Assembly (NCBI GenBank): GCA_037693485.1
Contig: CM075348.1
Coordinates: 125,313,609-125,377,608, forward strand
Source of the DNA: Kitagawia praeruptora
Taxonomy: Eukaryota; Streptophyta; Magnoliopsida; Apiales; Apiaceae
DNA length: 64,000 nt
Reading direction: 5' to 3'
The position numbers and the translations under genes were made by a program. The notes under the pieces were generated by a model. It was not told where the DNA came from and did no database searches. It worked only from the letters and a program-made list of their open reading frames with translations. Positions 1 through 10,948 of this stretch are shown here, in pieces; within the stretch, counting starts at the first letter, position 1; each line of letters opens with the position of its first letter.

Positions 1-664
1 AGGAACTGCTTTCATGCTCTCTATATCCTTAGGTGTCGAAGGACACTACTTCTTAGATAGAGCAACTCCATGCTTAAAAGGTAGAAAACCTTTCTTGGAG
101 TTCTGCATGTTAAAACGAGCTAATACTTCATCAATGTAAGGCTCTTGAGATAAAGCCAACATCCTTTTCTTGCGATCCCTTATTACTTTGATCCTAAGGA
201 TGCATGCCGCTTCACCTAAGTCCTTCATGTCAAATTGTTTGAACAACCATGCCTTTACTGATGACAACATCTTAACATTGTTTCCAATGAGTAAAATGTC
301 ATCTACATATAGTACTGGAAAAACCACTGCATTACCCTCACTTCTCTTATACACGCATGATTCGTTTGGACTTTGATCAAATCCATATGACTGGACTGCA
401 TGATCAAAACGAATATTCCAGTCCCTAGAAGCTTGTTTTAGTCCATAAATAGACCTCTTAAGCTTACATACTAGATGCTCTTGGCCTTCCTTAATGAATC
501 CCTTTGGTTGCTGCATATAGATGGTTTCCTCAAGATTTCCATGAAGGAAAGCTGTCTTGACATCCATTTGCCAAATCTCGTAATCGAGATGAGCTGCTAT
601 AGATAAAAGAGTCCGGATCGACTTAAGCATAACAACAGGCGAAAAGGTTTCCTCATAATCGATC
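1..664 (-). pseudogene. Copia reverse transcriptase fragment (C-terminal side of the split old Copia)
   Basis: The minus strand reads as Ty1/Copia reverse transcriptase. It starts at the IDYEETFSPV motif next to position 664 and runs through QMDVKTAFLHGNL, SIYGLKQASR and the catalytic YVDD box (codons at 298-309). A TAG at 43-45 ends the main open stretch, but recognisable Copia sequence (CPSTPKDIES) continues in the same frame to the window edge, so the RNase H end lies outside. The N-terminal half is at 12828-14553, because the Sirevirus at 665-12827 inserted between the KEGI and DYEET codons. The parent is therefore the older element and is not functional. Domain assignment is certain; the Copia lineage is not. 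Confidence 0.93.
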
Positions 665-2543
665 TGTTAGGTCCGATAAGATTGTAGAAGGGGGGGTTGA
701 ATACAATCTATATCAATTTCTCGAAATTTGTCCTTTAAATAAAATTTAGTTTAGACAAATTTGTGCGGAATTAATTGAAACAAATTTTCAAGTTGAATAT
801 AACAATATATTAACTTGATGGGTGTTACAATTTCAGTACAAATGATTATCAAGTAATTAATAACTAATTAGAAAATTCGACATGAACTTTTCTAATTTAG
901 TTAATAAAAATCAAGATATCAAGTTGTGAACTAGGAAACTTAATTCTCTAGTAGTACAAGAATCACAAATAATTAAGTTCCAATGGATACAATTTTTGAT
1001 ACAAAGAACTGAAGAATTTATGACAATTTAATTGCTTGAAGATGAAAGAGATGAGAGCTTTTCTTGTTCCTTCATATAACTTGCGTGTAGGTCTCTTTTT
1101 AGCTTCTGTCTCTTTTTTTCTTTTATAGCCTTCAACACTTCATTTTCTGCACAGCTGATAGTATAACTGGCACGGTGATAGTATAGCAGCCTAGGGATAG
1201 TAGGACTCATTCCCTTGTAATAGTATGGATTTAACTCAGAAATAGTATACATTTACTTAAGAAATAGTTCACTAAAAACGTTGGTAATAGTATAATTACC
1301 TCGGTAATAGTATAACTATAACTCAGAAATAGTATAACTAGTTCGGTGATAGTATAGGCTCGCTGATAGTATGCAAATTTTTTTTGTGGAACAAACTGAT
1401 TTGTTGCTGCAGAAACGAAGACCAGTTGTGGGATATTGGAGTGCTGAAGACGCGCGGACATTTTGCTGAAGAATCTCTGGTGCGTGTGATGTACGCGCTT
1501 CCAGGCGCGCAACTTTGTTTCTTCGGTTTATTCATTTGTAATTCACTTGAATTCAATTGTTTATTCCTAAAACAATTCTGCCGACAGCATGCATTCTGGT
1601 CCACTTTCTCTTTTTCATTTCTTCAATTCAGTTTAATTTATTTGATTGTTTAAAGGCATTGTTTTAATCAATTGCATTTAAACAAACAAATTCATCCGCC
1701 TGGCCATTTTATTCAATTCAAATCACCTGACCACGTTTTGTTTTGCTTTTTAACCCGCACAGCTTATAATTTTTAATTAATAAATAATTATTTTAATCCA
1801 GAAATTATAAAAATAAATATCTAATATTATTAGATATTTATAAATATAATTTTCTAAATAAATAAAATATTTATTAATATAAAATTATACTTAAACTCTA
1901 AACTGCGGTTACCTGAGCGTCTGGAACCGGACTCCTTTTGCTTAACAAAAAATATATCAATTCAAACCGGGGTTTCTGCATTAAGAATATATCACTTTGC
2001 ATTTCTTTGTGATAAATCTTTTTCCTCACAGCCAGTCCACTTGATAGTAAAATCCTTGTGATTAAATAATTTAATCCTTATGTTGCTTGCACAATGATTT
2101 CCTCTCATACCAGTCTTGATATCTTGAACCACTGAATTTAATGATGAACAACCACTGTTAAATGTTGACACTCGATGTACTGTCTGGTTCATGAGTGACT
2201 AACCGCAATGACTGTTCTTCATATATTGACTTTAAAATCTGGTTCCTTTTCTTTTCTCCTCTCTCTCTTTACTTCTTCTGTACTGTCTCTGTCACCTTGA
2301 AATCTCTGTCACTTTAAACGAATCCATTTCTTAACGAATACTCCACTGAGGCTTGATCAGATGACTGAGCTTCTTTCAATGTAGTAATTCCCCAAGTCTG
2401 TAGATTGACCTTGATCTTTTTCTTCTGACAGATAATACATTCTGAGATTCCTTGTGACAGTCTATATACTATTTACTATTACAATCTTGTTTAAGTTGAG
2501 TTGTATCCTCGAAATACAAATAGGCTACATCATATGCCTTTCA
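665..2543 (-). repeat. 3' LTR of the Sirevirus
   Basis: This is the terminal repeat downstream of pol on the minus strand, bounded by TG and CA and matching 10949-12827 over its full length. The part at 1157-1373 holds a dense series of RATAGTA motifs. An AT-rich stretch at about 1770-1890 and a CT-rich stretch at about 2255-2300 are shared with the other copy. Short open frames inside (for example around 1028-1650) recur in both LTRs and show no protein family, so I do not call them genes. Confidence 0.95.
1157..1373. repeat. Cluster of RATAGTA motifs in the 3' LTR
   Basis: Eleven copies of RATAGT, ten of them extended to RATAGTA, occur in about 217 bp at irregular 12-35 bp spacing. Many sit in the contexts GGTRATAGTATA or CAGAAATAGTATA. 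Seen on the minus strand they read TATACTAT. The same array is at 11441-11657. Confidence 0.85.
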
Positions 2544-2553
2544 ATCTCCCCCT
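2544..2553 (-). other. Polypurine tract of the Sirevirus
   Basis: On the minus strand TAGGGGGAGAT directly abuts the start of the 3' LTR. This is the position and composition of the plus-strand primer for reverse transcription. Confidence 0.88.
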
Positions 2554-5250
2554 ATTTGTTTGTTAAACAATAACAAGCAAATACCTAGAGGATAACTCAA
2601 CTAACTCACTTAAACAAGAAAAAGATTAAGCATTTAAGAGCTTAGTAAATAGTACATTAAAAAAATTTCTCTGGTTTGAATTTAACAATTCCAGAATCCT
2701 CAGTTGAAGAAATGATAGATGATTGTTCCTCTAGCACTGAACTGATCTTCAATAGATAACTCATCTTCATTTTTGATTTTTCATATCTCTGCCTGATAAT
2801 CCTTCACATCTTACATTGTTGTTTATCAGCAGTTCTTGATTTACAATCACTTCCCTTCTCTGACACAGCTTTTCTCACTTAAGAAAAACAACTGCTCCTA
2901 CTATATAGACAATGGTGAATCAATACCATTTCTATAACTTCTAGGAAATCTACTACTCCTTCACTTAGTCTTTATACATAGTACATTGAAAGACTAATAG
3001 AATAATATTGTGATGTAATCTTCTCCTTATATCTCCCCTTTCTTCTCAACTGAATCTCCCCTTACTTTTCCATCTAAGGCTCCCCCTTAGTAACTTGACT
3101 TGCTTCTCTTCCAAAGCACAGTCTGTAAATGCTCCCCCTTTCTAACCCACTCTCCTTTTTCTTGTACCCCTTTACTTCTCCCCATTAGTTGAGGAATCCT
3201 CCAATCAACTAGTTGACAAAGTAGTTGTACCAACTATAGAGTTCTTTGTTAGAAAGGAAGTTTCATTTTCTTCCTCACTGTGAGTGTGTGATAGTGTTTA
3301 GTGTACCTCACAAGTGTTTCACTCTTCTCTCCACTCATTTGTGTTGAGTGTCTCACTTCTCTTTGTGTTTACACTCTTACTCACTGGTGTATCACTCATA
3401 TCACTCATAGATCCAACATCCATCAGTGTACCTGCAAGGAAAAATCACCCTAGCCCCTTCAAGAGAGGTCAGTGATGGTGCAATGGGAGTTCGCAAATCC
3501 CAAATCCTCGTTGGACTCGTCAGACGAATCTGAGTCATAATCTACAAGTTGCTGGTTTTCCCTTTTTAGGGTTCCAGATCTGAATTCTGAGAAGGTAGAC
3601 AATGATCTAGAAATTTAGCATTGAGATCAAGATTTCCTTCTTATGTCTGTGAAGACACTTAGTTCATTAAAGAACCTTTAACTTATAATCCTAACCGTAA
3701 AATGGTTGGATTACAGGTTTCCGTCAATTCAGCCTTAGTGTGTGCAATCTCACTTTGTGCATATGAAATATTTTGGTTAGTGTATAAGATAGTGACTCTC
3801 CAACTGAATATCCCACACATCCTTTTTTTCTGCATCATGTGCAGTTACTCCCTGATGACCTTTAGTCTGATATGTAACTTCCTTTTAGGGGGTAAGTCAG
3901 AATGTGTTTGAGTTTGACTGTAGTCTGGGATAAAAGTTGTTGGGTTTACAATCTCATGACTAATCATGTGAGAAAACAAAATTCCATGTAGATGAACTTG
4001 CATCACTGAATATGAGCAATAGAGATAGAATGATATACAGTTGTGATTTCAAAAGATTTAAAATATAAGCAATCACAACTATATAAAGAGATTTTGAGTT
4101 ATGGGAAAGATATAGATCTTGAGCTGGTTTTACTAAACAAAAACATTAACAAAAATCCAATTAACAATAAATATTAATCAAATTAATGAATGTTAATGTT
4201 TAAACCAATACAAACAAAAATATTTTATCATGTTTTAGATCCTGTATGTTAGATACCAACTTTTACCACTTGTTAACACTTGTTAGGTCTTGTCTTTCAA
4301 TTGTTAGATCCTGAAAATCAAACATTAGTTCCTAAACAATTGAATTGACATATACCATTTTGATACCAACAATGGTTCTATATAAGAAATTCTGTTAATA
4401 ACAACAACACAACAAAGATTAGAAGTTAAAACAGCATGATATGTGTGTGTTAAACAGAAGAAGTACAAAAGAACCAAATACAGGGTCCTGTTTGTAAGAT
4501 TTGAAAGTATAGTGACTAAACTGAAAAACTATACAAACTATTTATATACACATGAAAAATAATATTCAAAATAAGAAATAATATACATATATAAATAATT
4601 TTAAATAAAAACTATAAACAAAAGAAAAATACTATTTTTTTATTATTTTTTATTATTATTATTATTCAAAAATAACTGTATTAATAATATTTACAGAATA
4701 TTAGAAATTCAAGTACATAATGTACACAAATATTTACAACAATATAACTACTTAAAAATAGCTAAATAGAAAATAAGAAAATACTAAAAAATGCCATAGG
4801 TTATCCTTTTTACGAAATCAAACATTAATAACAAAAGGACAAACACTACAAACCAATTAATAAACTATTAACTATTTACATAAATATTTGTAGTAAATTA
4901 ATAAATCTATATATTTTCTTAATAAAATAACTTTCTTATAGAAAATCATTTAAAGAGAAAATATGACTTATTAAATCAACACAAATATTCAAAAGTGATT
5001 TTCAACAAAAATAGATTTCTCAAAAATTTCAACTTGTAAAATTTGAGAAAAATATTTTTAGAGAAAATTAAAATATTCTAAAATTAAAAGAAGTAAGTAG
5101 GAATATATTAAGAAAATAATGACAATGATTTGAGAATTAACAAACAAGAATATCAGTTGATAAAATAATTATACAAGTGATTTTAATAACAAATATTAAC
5201 ACAGTAATCACTTATAAATTATAAAGAGCAAACCTCAGATATTAACTAGT
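2554..5250 (-). other. Sirevirus 3' region between pol and the polypurine tract
   Basis: This 2.7 kb stretch has no long open frame. Between about 3024 and 3190 the plus strand carries at least five further CTCCCC or CTCCCCC tracts (minus strand GGGGAG), resembling the polypurine tract. At about 3290-3420 CACTC/GAGTG words are frequent. On the minus strand around 3600-3460 a short acidic frame (DSDSSDESNEDLGF) may be a remnant of the envelope-like or extra coding region some Sireviruses carry, but this is weak. From about 3900 to 5250 the DNA is very AT-rich and I see nothing else. Confidence 0.6.
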
Positions 5251-8200
5251 TTAATTACTAGGACTATTTAACATACCTAATTCACCAACAATTCTGGTGA
5301 ATGTGGATTCGTCAAGAGACTTAGTAAAAATATCTGCTGTTTGTTCTTCCGTGGGTACAAAATGTAACTCCACGGTACCATTCATGACATGCTCTCTAAT
5401 GAAATGATACCTGATATCGATGTGCTTTGTCCTAGTGTGCTGCACAGGATTGTTGGAGATTGCTATGGCACTTGTATTGTCACACAAAATAGGAATTTTG
5501 TCAAGTACAAAGCCATAGTCCCTTAGCTGATTCCTAATCCACAAAATCTGTGCACAACAGCTTCCAACAGCTATGTATTCAGCTTCAGCTGTTGAGTTGG
5601 AAACTGTTTGCTGTTTCTTGCTGTACCAGGAAACCAACCTGCCACCTAGGAATTGACAACTCCCAGAGGTGCTTTTCCTATCTACAACACTTCCTGCATA
5701 ATCTGAATCTGTATATCCAACAAGATTAAAACCAGAATCTTTAGGGTACCAGATGCCTAAGTTAGGCGTACCCTTAAGATATCTCAAGATTCTTTTAACA
5801 GCAATGAGATGAACATCTCTAGGATCCGATTGGAACCTTGCACACAAGCATGTAGCAAACATAATATCTGGTCTACTTGCAGTAAGATAAAGTAATGAGC
5901 CTATCATACCTCTGTAGCTTGTGATATCTACCTTAGCAGAATTTTCACATGCTCCAAATTTAACAGCTGTAGATGATGGTGTTCTTGCTGAAGATGAATC
6001 CTCCATTTGATATTTCTTGAGAAGCTCTTTGACATACTTGGATTGACAGATAAATATCCCATCTGTCCTTTGACTTACTTGCAATCCAAGAAAGAACTTC
6101 AGCTCACCCATCATGCTCATTTCAAACTTACCCTGCATTAACTTAGCAAATTTCTTGCAAAGAAGATCATTAGTTGACCCGAATATTATATCGTCCACAT
6201 AGATTTGAACTAATATTGTATCATTTTTATGTTTCTTTGTAAAGAGAGTTTTGTCTATGACACCTCTAACAAATCCATTTTCAAGTAAGAATTCAGAGAG
6301 AGTGTCATACCATTTTCTTGGTGCTTGCTTGAGACCATAAATTGCCTTGAAGAGAAAGTAGACATAATCCATGAATTCTGGATCTTCAAAGCCAGGAGGC
6401 TGTTCTACATATACCTCTTCATCTAGCTTACCATTCAGAAAAGCACTCTTGACATCCATTTGATAAACCTTAAAGTTTAAGAATGCTGCGAATGCCAAGA
6501 ATATTCTGATAACCTCAAGTCTTGCCACTGGAGCGTAGGTTTTATCATAATCAATGCCTTCAGCTTGTGAATAACCCTTTGCTACCAGTCTTGCTTTATT
6601 TCTCGTCACTGTGCCATCTTCATCTAGCTTATTTCTGAATACCCACCTTGTGTCAACCACTTTCCTGTCTTTGGGTCTGGGTACCAGCTTCCATACTTCT
6701 TGTTGTTTGAATTGATTGAGTTCATCATGCATAGCAATCACCCAATCAGGATCAGAAAGAGCTTCCTCAGTTTTCTTAGGTTCCATTTCAGATAGAAACC
6801 CTGAATAGTTACATTGATTTTGAGTAGCACTTCTAGTTTTGACACCAACATCTGGATCACCAATAATCAGCTCAAAAGGATGAGCTCTATTCCAAACAGT
6901 CTGTCTGGGAAGATTAGATCTTGATGATTCGCCTTGTTCTTTATTATGATGTTGAGTATGACTAGTTGATCCTTCATTATCTCCCCCTGAGTTGTTGCCA
7001 TGTTGACTAGATGATTGTTCAGGAGTGTCAGGTGTATCTTCATTATTATCATTGTTTTCATCACCATTACCCTGATCATCATCATCACCATTTTCATTGT
7101 TGTCATTAGCATCATCAAAAATCTCAGGTGCGTTATCATCATCTGAATCTGTATCTGTCATGTCATCGAAAGATAGCTTTTCAGATGGATCCTCAGTTTG
7201 GATACTAGGAAGTTTAGTGTCATCAAATGTTACATTGACACTTTCCATCATCTTCTGTTCATCAATCACATACACCCTGTATGCCCTCATTGAATAACCA
7301 ATAAAAATTGCTTCAAATGCTTTGGTATCGAATTTACCACCTTGATCATCACCTTCTTTAAGCACAAAGCATTTTGCCCCAAATACATGAAAGTATTTGA
7401 TTGATGGTTTCTTATCAGCCATAATTTCATAGGGTGTCTTCATATGGTCTTTATTGATTAGAGTTCGATTCTGGGTATAGCACGCAGTGTTGACAGCTTC
7501 AGCCCAAAAGTACAATGGAAGCCTTGATTCACTTAACATAGTACGTGCAGCTTCAATCAAGGTTCTATTCTTTCTTTCCACTACTCCATTTTGCTGAGGA
7601 GTTCTTGGAGCTGAATATTGTCTGGTTATACCCTTCTCAGTGCAGAAGTCATTTAGAACTGCATTCTTGAATTCAGTTCCATTGTCTGATCTTATAGCTC
7701 TCACTGGATATGTAGAATCTCGCTCAATTAACTTGATATGATCAATCACCAGTTGTGGAGTCTCATCTTTAGAATTCAAAAACAGGACCCATGTGTATTT
7801 TGAAAAATTATCAACAATCACTAGAGCATATCTCTTCCTTGACATGGACATCACATTAACTGGACCAAACAAATCCATACGAAGTAGTTGTAATGGTTCA
7901 GTTATTGAAGATGTGTCAGTGCTCCTGTGAGTTGCCCTTTTTAGCTTGCCTTTTTGACATGCATCACAAAGTCCTTCTTGAGTGAATTCCATTGAAGGCA
8001 AACCTCTCACCAATTCTCTTTTAACTAGAGAATTCATTGTTTTGAAATTAAGATGAGAAAGTTTCTTGTGCCATAGCCAACTCTCGTCATTAGATGCTTT
8101 AGTGTAGAAGCAATTAATTTCTGCAGTGCTTCCTGAGTTCATATTGGCTACGTACAGATTGCCTTTTCTAACTCCTGTCAGTTGTGGCTTTTCTTGTCTC

Positions 8201-8535
8201 TTGTGTGAAATTAGACAATTCCTCTTGTTGAAATAAACTTCATATCCTTTGTCACAGAATTGACTAACACTGAGCAAATTGTGCTCAAGTCCTTTCACAA
8301 AAGAGACTTCATCAATGATAACATTTCCAGCTTCAAGTCTGCCATATCCATCAGTTCTACCTTTGCTGTTATCTCCAAAGGTAACTACTGGGCCGGCCTT
8401 CTCCACCACATTTGTCAGCAGGGTTCTGTCACCAGTCATATGCCTTGAACATCCACTATCCAAGATCCAGGTCACTCGTTCAACCTGCTCAACACCCTGC
8501 AATGACAAACGGATTAAACTTTCTTCGGAACCCAA
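5251..8535 (-). CDS. pol: Sirevirus pol polyprotein: protease, integrase, reverse transcriptase, RNase H
   Basis: This is an open frame of 1094 residues in Copia domain order. The aspartic protease has DSG at about residues 26-28 within WILDSGCSRHMTG. The GAG-pre-integrase zinc region follows (LWHKKLSHLN ... CDACQKGK), then the integrase core (MDLFGPV, IRSDNGTEF, TPQQNGVVERKNRT). An acidic, Asn-rich linker precedes the reverse transcriptase (DTRWVFRNK, YQMDVKSAFLNG, AIYGLKQAPRKW, YVDD at about 778-781). RNase H is last (GYTDSDYAG, TAEAEYIA, HIDIRYHFIRE). No stop or frameshift interrupts it. The frame lies in -1 relative to gag and overlaps the end of gag by 22 nt. The apparent first codon is TTG, so pol is probably made by a gag-pol frameshift or an upstream fusion and not by its own start. 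Confidence 0.95.
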   Translation of the reverse strand: MGSEESLIRLSLQGVEQVERVTWILDSGCSRHMTGDRTLLTNVVEKAGPVVTFGDNSKGRTDGYGRLEAGNVIIDEVSFVKGLEHNLLSVSQFCDKGYEVYFNKRNCLISHKRQEKPQLTGVRKGNLYVANMNSGSTAEINCFYTKASNDESWLWHKKLSHLNFKTMNSLVKRELVRGLPSMEFTQEGLCDACQKGKLKRATHRSTDTSSITEPLQLLRMDLFGPVNVMSMSRKRYALVIVDNFSKYTWVLFLNSKDETPQLVIDHIKLIERDSTYPVRAIRSDNGTEFKNAVLNDFCTEKGITRQYSAPRTPQQNGVVERKNRTLIEAARTMLSESRLPLYFWAEAVNTACYTQNRTLINKDHMKTPYEIMADKKPSIKYFHVFGAKCFVLKEGDDQGGKFDTKAFEAIFIGYSMRAYRVYVIDEQKMMESVNVTFDDTKLPSIQTEDPSEKLSFDDMTDTDSDDDNAPEIFDDANDNNENGDDDDQGNGDENNDNNEDTPDTPEQSSSQHGNNSGGDNEGSTSHTQHHNKEQGESSRSNLPRQTVWNRAHPFELIIGDPDVGVKTRSATQNQCNYSGFLSEMEPKKTEEALSDPDWVIAMHDELNQFKQQEVWKLVPRPKDRKVVDTRWVFRNKLDEDGTVTRNKARLVAKGYSQAEGIDYDKTYAPVARLEVIRIFLAFAAFLNFKVYQMDVKSAFLNGKLDEEVYVEQPPGFEDPEFMDYVYFLFKAIYGLKQAPRKWYDTLSEFLLENGFVRGVIDKTLFTKKHKNDTILVQIYVDDIIFGSTNDLLCKKFAKLMQGKFEMSMMGELKFFLGLQVSQRTDGIFICQSKYVKELLKKYQMEDSSSARTPSSTAVKFGACENSAKVDITSYRGMIGSLLYLTASRPDIMFATCLCARFQSDPRDVHLIAVKRILRYLKGTPNLGIWYPKDSGFNLVGYTDSDYAGSVVDRKSTSGSCQFLGGRLVSWYSKKQQTVSNSTAEAEYIAVGSCCAQILWIRNQLRDYGFVLDKIPILCDNTSAIAISNNPVQHTRTKHIDIRYHFIREHVMNGTVELHFVPTEEQTADIFTKSLDESTFTRIVGELGMLNSPSN

Positions 8536-10850
8536 GCTTGGTTGGGTCCAGAGTACTTGAAAAATTGACCTTTGTCAGGCAAAACAACATTTTTAACCTT
8601 GACACCATCAGTCAACAAACATTTTACCATATAAACAGATTTGACAATCTTTTGTTTAATTTTGGGTATCCATGTTTGTTTAGCAACAATAACATTTTTT
8701 TCATTGACTGGACATTTGACCTTGTAGACAGCCTTAGTAAAACTTTGTTTAGGCTTAAGTACAAATGTCTCTCTCCTAACATGAGGAGGACTAGCAGTCT
8801 TTGATCTAACATTATTATTTCTGTTCATATGTTGTCGAGGAGTAGTCTTATTATCACATGCATGATAACCATTAAAGTAAGCAGACATAACATTAAAAGC
8901 ACAAGACATACAATTGACAACACCACATGCTTTATGATTAGAATCAATGATAGGCATGGTATTCATGTTAGACATGTTATCATTCTGCTCCAACTTGTTA
9001 TCACCTAACTCAATTTTAGATGAACTGGGAACAAACTTCACTGGTTTCATAGAAACAACCTTATTAGATTTAACATTTTTGGTTGTAGGTGCCTTAACAG
9101 ATTTTTCATTATCAATGACTATGCCATTAGCACGGTCCTCATTTCTCATTTCTTCTTGAATCACAATAGAATACATGTTTGGTGGTTCAGAAACAGATTC
9201 TTTAAACATGGGTTTTTCAACATTCTTGAGTACGTATGGTATACCTCTTTCTTTAGCAGGAATAGGATTAGCAGAATGATTGCTCAAAGAACCAACAGCT
9301 TCTTTGTAACCAAACCCTATTCCTACAGTTTGTTCTCTAGCTTGTTTATTGAAGTGCTCTTTGGAAACTTTAACAGAATTATAACAAGCTCTAATCTGTG
9401 TTTCAAGTTCTCTAATCCTGATGTCTTGTTCAGCAATCCTATCAACTTGTTTTACCATGTATTCTCCTAGACCCTTTTCTTTGTAGTTAAGACGAGCTAT
9501 TTCTTTTATTTGTTGATCTTGATTATCAGGCACTTTTTTTAACTCTAACACTTCATTTTCAAGTTCAGTGTTTAATAGAGTTATTCTTTCAATTGTTTTC
9601 TGTGCACAACCTATGGAACTATATAAGCTATTAATCAACTCAGCGTCAGTAAGAATTACCGGTGTAGTATAACGAGTTGATGTTTCAGCATTTGCCACCA
9701 GCACAAAATTTCCATATTCTTCATCTTCACTATCTGTGTCATCCCAGCTTTTACCAGCAGCTACATAAGCTCTTCCAGTCTTCTTCTTTTCAGAAGCATA
9801 ATCTCTTTTCTGTGCTTGTTTGGGTTTTTGACACTCAGTAGCAAAGTGTCCCAATTCATTACAATTAAAGCAACGAATCTTGCTTCTGTCAACAGTTCCA
9901 GTTTTGTATCCTCCCCTGTTACTAGAGGATGAAGAACCTCCTCTTTGGAATCTGCTATTAGACTTAAACCTGAACTTTGGATTTCGTCTGAATCTGAAGT
10001 TACTGAATTGCCTCACCATCATTGCCATGGATTCATCTTCCAATTGATCTAGCTCTTCCAGTGAATAGAATTCTCCACCATCCTGAGTGGCTGGTGTCTG
10101 TCCATGTTCCACTTCAGTTTGTTCCATGTTGAATCTTTTAGGTTGAACAATTTTATCTTCCACTTCCTTAGGAACCTCAACTACCAGAGCTGTAGAAGAA
10201 CTTGCCACTCTCCCTTTGCCAGAGAACTCCTTCTGCTGTACTTGTTCTAATTCATACGTTTTCAGAACACCAAACAGCCTTTCAAGGGCGATCTTATTTA
10301 AATCTCTAGATTCTCTGATGGCAGTAATTCTATGCTCTAGGTGAGTAGGCATAGTCAGTAAAAATTTCATGTTGATCTCCTTCTGGGTATATTGCTTGCC
10401 ATGAACTTGCAAATTGTTGATTATTTTGTTATACCTTTCGAACACTTCCTGAATGCCTTCATTGAGGCCAGCTCTAAAGTGTTCATATTCAGAGGTCAAA
10501 ATTTGAAGTCTGTTTTCCCTGACTTCATCAGTCCCTTCATTAATAGTCTCAATAGTTTCCCAGATGTGCTTAGCAGTTTTACAATTCATCACATGGCTAT
10601 ACATTACAGCATCCAGGGAATCTTCAGCAGTAAAGTTCTTAGAGTCCTTTGGATAGGATTTAGCAGGTATTGTTACAACTCCATCAGTAACAACTTGTTC
10701 TTCATGAACCATAGGAATTTTAGGTCCATTTTCCAGAACATCCAAATATTTGGAATTTGTAACATCAAGAAACAACTCCATTTTATTTTTCCACATATCA
10801 TAATTATCCTTATTAAATATGGGAATCTTAACAATGGCTTTTGAAGACAT
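8514..10850 (-). CDS. gag: Sirevirus gag polyprotein
   Basis: This 778-residue frame starts at ATG (MSSKAIVKIP), about 80 nt inside the primer binding site. Residues 1-200 match the Copia gag pattern (FNKDNYDMWKNKMELFL, then a helical region of the retrotransposon gag_2/UBN2 type). A zinc knuckle CX2CX4HX4C is at residues 327-340 (CFNCNELGHFATEC), preceded by an Arg/Ser-rich stretch (RFRRNPKFRFKSNSRF). The region after about residue 420 is predicted coiled-coil by its heptad-like Leu/Ile/Glu pattern. The C-terminus (GPNQAWVPKKV) reaches the junction with pol. The protein should form the virus-like particle and bind the element RNA. It is open throughout. The size is large for Copia, as expected for Sireviruses. 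Confidence 0.93.
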   Translation of the reverse strand: MSSKAIVKIPIFNKDNYDMWKNKMELFLDVTNSKYLDVLENGPKIPMVHEEQVVTDGVVTIPAKSYPKDSKNFTAEDSLDAVMYSHVMNCKTAKHIWETIETINEGTDEVRENRLQILTSEYEHFRAGLNEGIQEVFERYNKIINNLQVHGKQYTQKEINMKFLLTMPTHLEHRITAIRESRDLNKIALERLFGVLKTYELEQVQQKEFSGKGRVASSSTALVVEVPKEVEDKIVQPKRFNMEQTEVEHGQTPATQDGGEFYSLEELDQLEDESMAMMVRQFSNFRFRRNPKFRFKSNSRFQRGGSSSSSNRGGYKTGTVDRSKIRCFNCNELGHFATECQKPKQAQKRDYASEKKKTGRAYVAAGKSWDDTDSEDEEYGNFVLVANAETSTRYTTPVILTDAELINSLYSSIGCAQKTIERITLLNTELENEVLELKKVPDNQDQQIKEIARLNYKEKGLGEYMVKQVDRIAEQDIRIRELETQIRACYNSVKVSKEHFNKQAREQTVGIGFGYKEAVGSLSNHSANPIPAKERGIPYVLKNVEKPMFKESVSEPPNMYSIVIQEEMRNEDRANGIVIDNEKSVKAPTTKNVKSNKVVSMKPVKFVPSSSKIELGDNKLEQNDNMSNMNTMPIIDSNHKACGVVNCMSCAFNVMSAYFNGYHACDNKTTPRQHMNRNNNVRSKTASPPHVRRETFVLKPKQSFTKAVYKVKCPVNEKNVIVAKQTWIPKIKQKIVKSVYMVKCLLTDGVKVKNVVLPDKGQFFKYSGPNQAWVPKKV

Positions 10851-10933
10851 GATGAATTTTTAAGTGAGTTAAAAATTCGAGATAAATTTTTGATTGAATA
10901 AAAATAGGATCTTGATTTGTGTATCAATCAATA

Positions 10934-10946
10934 GGCTCTGATGCCA
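10934..10946 (-). other. Primer binding site of the Sirevirus (initiator tRNA-Met type)
   Basis: The minus strand reads TGGCATCAGAGCC, two bases from the 5' LTR. It matches the plant initiator-methionine tRNA primer site TGGTATCAGAGC apart from one T to C change. Confidence 0.88.
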
Positions 10947-10948
10947 AT

